Below, one piece after another: positions 60,823-64,000 of a DNA stretch of 64,000 nt. The position numbers and the translations under genes are program-made. The stretch's first letter is position 1. Each line of letters starts with the position of its first letter. Source of the DNA: Cristatella mucedo. Lineage: Eukaryota; Bryozoa; Phylactolaemata; Cristatellidae. Where the stretch lies: NCBI GenBank assembly GCA_009760855.2, contig WPIO01000110.1, positions 1,027,501 to 1,091,500 on the forward strand. The letters run 5' to 3'. The notes below the pieces were generated by a model. It saw nothing but the letters and a program-made list of their open reading frames with translations. It ran no database searches and was not told where the DNA came from.

Positions 60823-61549
60823 CTGCAGCAGCAAAAAGGAATGCTTCAACCATTCAAATGTGAAAGAAGCTAGCTTGGGGAAATTAAATAGACCATGCAC
60901 AAACTAAGCTTGCAATCATACTTGATAAGGTGCAGGTTACAAAGTTTACACTGATGGCCAGAGGCTTATTGAGTCTCGACCAATAACAATCGCTTTACTA
61001 AAGTAGCAATGCCTATGAAACCATAGGGCACCACAATAACTACAGGAAACATACACCACTAAGCTTGGTATAGGTCTGGTAAGAGGCATATGCTTGCAAG
61101 TAGCATCTAGCTGGCCGTGGGAGTGTTGCATCTTTAACAAAAGCATGAACTAGGTGCTCCGAACAGCGGCTACACGAGCCACAAGCTTTATTGAAGTGGC
61201 TTAATAAAGGATATTATTAGTCAGGGCCTGCATGTCACTCATGGTAGATATTTAGGATAATATGGTACGATCGTTTCCATTCTGCTTCACTACCAATCAG
61301 CAATTCTTACAACCATACTCACTTGGCAAAAACCCACTGTCGTGAACTTGTGTGAGAGTGATGGCACTGTTTGGGAAATCTTACACCGATTGCCATCTTC
61401 TATCTAGAATCAGACGTAGGCAGCGCAAGACACAAGGTTATGAGAGATATAAGCTTAACAGAAAAATGTTTACCTTCTGAAAAGTTCGAACCCGTGATTG
61501 AAAGGTTGAAGAGTCCACAAGGTAATGCCCACAGCTTTTTATCATTTCC
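60823..61549. other. ABCC intron, nothing else recognised
   Basis: Upstream of the linker exon. No NBD1 exon found here. Confidence 0.5.
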
Positions 61550-62142
61550 AATTCTTCAGCAGGATGCACTGCTTCTCAACAAACTGAACGACGATGTAAC
61601 GAACTTACTAGTAATGGACAAACCAAGTGTGACTCAGAAATTGAAAAGCTTCATGCTCAAAATCGCCTCTGCCAGCATATGTCCTGTTGCATATGTACAA
61701 AATCTAAGCTCCCGGTTCCAAAGCAAATATTCACTAGACGACTACAAGAGCTCAAATCAAGTCAGCCAACTTTCAGCTACATAACATTACCTAAATTCGG
61801 GCTTGCTTAGAAGGGATACTATACCCAAATCGGTGGATGCATTTTCTACATCCCGTCTCCACTTCTGTAACTCACTGCTTGCTAGTCTACCGGCTTGTGC
61901 AATCAGGCACTTATAGTTGAGGCAAAACTCTGCGGCTAGTTTGTCTGTCGTGAGCAGCACAGTTGCTACATCACACCACTTCTCACCGATCCGCACTGAC
62001 TCCAAATCATCGGTGCAAACCATCGACTTAAGTTTCTGTCACTAACTTTTAGGACCATTCATTCTCTGGCTCCAGCCTACACATTACACATACTCCCTCT
62101 CCAGGTTAGGCACCGTACCATTTGCTTTTCTGACTCAGATCG
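61550..62142 (+). mobile_element. LINE-B 3' fragment, plus strand
   Basis: Reads LNKLNDDVTNLLVMDKPSV, then a decayed RT C-terminal region. It stops abruptly at the ATT tail of the minus-strand copy, which appears to have inserted into it. Confidence 0.75.
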
Positions 62143-64000
62143 TTTAATAATAACAATAATAATAATAATGCACTTGATAAAGCGCCCTCAGAGAACTTAA
62201 TCTCTTTCTAGGCGCTTTACATTTGCTGCAAATTGAAATGCAATTGAATCGTAAGTAAAATCATGCTTGAAAAACAAACAAAATGAATACCATGGTTAGG
62301 GGTGACATGCACAGGGTCAGCATGCAAATGTGGTTAGTGGCAGCATGCACAGTGTCAGCACGCATAAGCACATCAAGGACGAATCACAGGGACCCACTAA
62401 ATGCTGCCCTAAATAGGTGTGTTTTTAAGTTCCTTTTAAATGTGGTCAGGTCAGGGGGATGTTCTGACGCAGGTCGGGATGGCATTCCAGGCTTTGGGAG
62501 CATACGAACTAAATGCACGGACTCCGAATGATTTGAGGTTTGTACGAGGTATTTGCAGACTGTTGGACTCCGAAAAGCGGGTGGTACACTGCTTGGCCTG
62601 TTGGGGTAGTATATCTGAACGATATACTGGAGCCAAGAATGAAGTGACCTAAAAGTGAGCGACTAAACCTTGAAGTCAATCCGTTGCTTGACTGGTAGCC
62701 AGTGCAGGTCGGCGAGAAGTGGAGTAATGTGGCAACTGCGACGCTCACGACAGACAAGCCTGGCTGCAGAGTTTTGCACCAGCTGCAATCACCTGATCGC
62801 ACATGCTGGTAGGCCAGTAAGCAGTGAGTTGCAGAAGTCGAGACGAGATGTCACGAATGCATGGACCAACTTAGACGTGCTATCATTATCTAAACAAGCC
62901 CGAATTTTAGCAATGCTATAAAGCTGAAAGTAGGCAGAATTGACTGTGGAGCTGATATGGTCGTCTAACGAGAGGTCGCTTTGGAATATGACACCTAGAT
63001 TTCGAGCTGATTCGACAGGAGATATGCTGGCAGAGCCAATTTTGAGCGTCAGCCTTTCCAATTTCTGAATCACACTGTGTTTTCCCATAACTAGTAAGTT
63101 AGTTTTATTATCGTTCAGTTTAAGAAAATTTGCTGCCATCCATGTGCGGATGTCATCAATGCATGCAGCAAGTTAGTAGAGAGACTTCGAGGTGCTCGAA
63201 GGCTGGGAGAGATCAAAGCAAAGGTACAACTGAGTGTCATCCGCATAGAAGTGAAAGCCTAGATTGTGCTTGGCAATCACATCGGCAAGAGGGAGAGTAT
63301 AAACCGTGAAAAGAACCAGACCTAGCACGGAGCCCTGAGGTACTCCATATTTCAGAGGTACCTCAGATGATCTCTGTCCATTCACGTCAATACTCTGGGG
63401 TCTCCCACTGAGATAGGACCTGAACCACTGCAGAGCAGTGCCAGTGATGCCCAGGCGAGATGAGAGGCGCTCTAGAAGAACTTTGTGATCGATGGTGCCA
63501 AAAGTTGCCGAAAGATCGAGAAAAACAAGCAGAGACACTCCACCCATGTCTGCATTCCTAAGTATTTCGTTGTATACCCTAAGCAATGCTGACTCTGTGG
63601 AGTGATTAGCTGTAAAGCCAGACTGGAACTTACTAGCAAGGTGTGAGGTTTCGATATATGAGTTCAGCTGGTCAGCCACGACCCGTTCGAGTGTCTTTGA
63701 TAGGAATGGTAGAAGGGAAACTGGGCGGTAGTTGCTCAAGTTCTCTTGGTCAAGTGTAGCTTTCTTGAGAAGTGGCCTGACTACAGCTTTTTTGAAAGGT
63801 GCTGGGACATGACCTGAGGCTAATGACATATTAATGATGTTGGTTATGCATGGCAGCAGCAGATCAATGCAACGTAGGAGCAGGACAGTGGAAATAGGGT
63901 CCAGAGGACTTGTTGTCTTCTTTGATTGCGATACGAACTTTAGGACTAGATCACTAGTGACCTGCTTAAATGCAGACATTGAGGTGCAGCCAGGAACCGA
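62140..64000 (-). mobile_element. LINE-B (CR1/L2-like) recent copy, cut by window edge
   Basis: Reverse transcriptase reads from the right edge leftwards: [52 protein letters not shown] (catalytic YADD), FVTSRLDFCNSLLTG, LVQNSAARLVC. The frame from 63979 to about 62650 stays in register, with single-base nonsense changes at about 63173, 62788 and 62670. The 3' UTR (62175-62640) ends with the family tail, gcgctttatcaagtgcatt on the minus strand, followed by an ATT-type repeat at 62143-62170. It is the least decayed LINE here but no longer codes for a full protein. The endonuclease domain lies outside the window. Confidence 0.88.

Overview
This window is animal nuclear DNA, probably from a protostome and possibly a lophotrochozoan such as a mollusc or annelid. 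Three things support this. Genes are split by GT-AG introns and sit in long, repeat-rich non-coding DNA. The dominant repeats are CR1/L2-like LINEs and tRNA-derived SINEs. A nuclear copy of mitochondrial DNA (38.55-39.44 kb) reads as nad1 only if TGA is Trp and AGA/AGG are Ser, the invertebrate-type mitochondrial code. The exact phylum cannot be fixed from the sequence alone.

Two real protein genes are supported, both on the minus strand. (1) 36,920-60,822 holds the 3' half of an ABCC1/MRP1-like multidrug transporter: ten exons with consistent phases, from the NBD1-TMD2 linker through TMD2 and a motif-complete NBD2 to the stop. NBD1 and everything 5' of it lie beyond the right edge. (2) 10,459-12,586 holds the two last exons of a GPI-anchored Ly6/uPAR-type (three-finger) protein carrying a stalk of about 580 residues rich in Thr, Ala, Pro and Ser. 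A 125-bp intron splits the ten-cysteine domain. The signal-peptide exon was not found.

Layout: 0-5.8 kb, LINE and SINE debris. 5.83-6.36 kb, a 25/27-bp minisatellite. 7.05-7.16 kb, a 28-bp repeat carrying CACGTG palindromes. 10.4-12.6 kb, the Ly6-mucin gene. 12.6-18.4 kb, non-coding with LINE/SINE fragments. 18.4-19.5 kb, a GC-rich CpG-island-like block. 20.8-27.8 kb, sequence with short coding-like relics that I cannot identify. 29-30.5 kb, a second GC-rich block. 30.8-35.3 kb, a LINE cluster. 36.9-60.8 kb, the transporter, whose introns hold the mitochondrial insert, LINEs, SINEs, microsatellites and a 329-bp insertion with an 8-bp target duplication. 61.5-64 kb, two opposed LINE copies, one recent.

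The two genes show no functional link: one encodes a membrane efflux pump, the other a surface-tethered mucin-like protein. The repeats share a history of repeated LINE activity (two families, called LINE-A and LINE-B here), with SINEs inserted into LINE tails. No bacterial-type operons, CRISPR arrays or intact viral genomes were seen.
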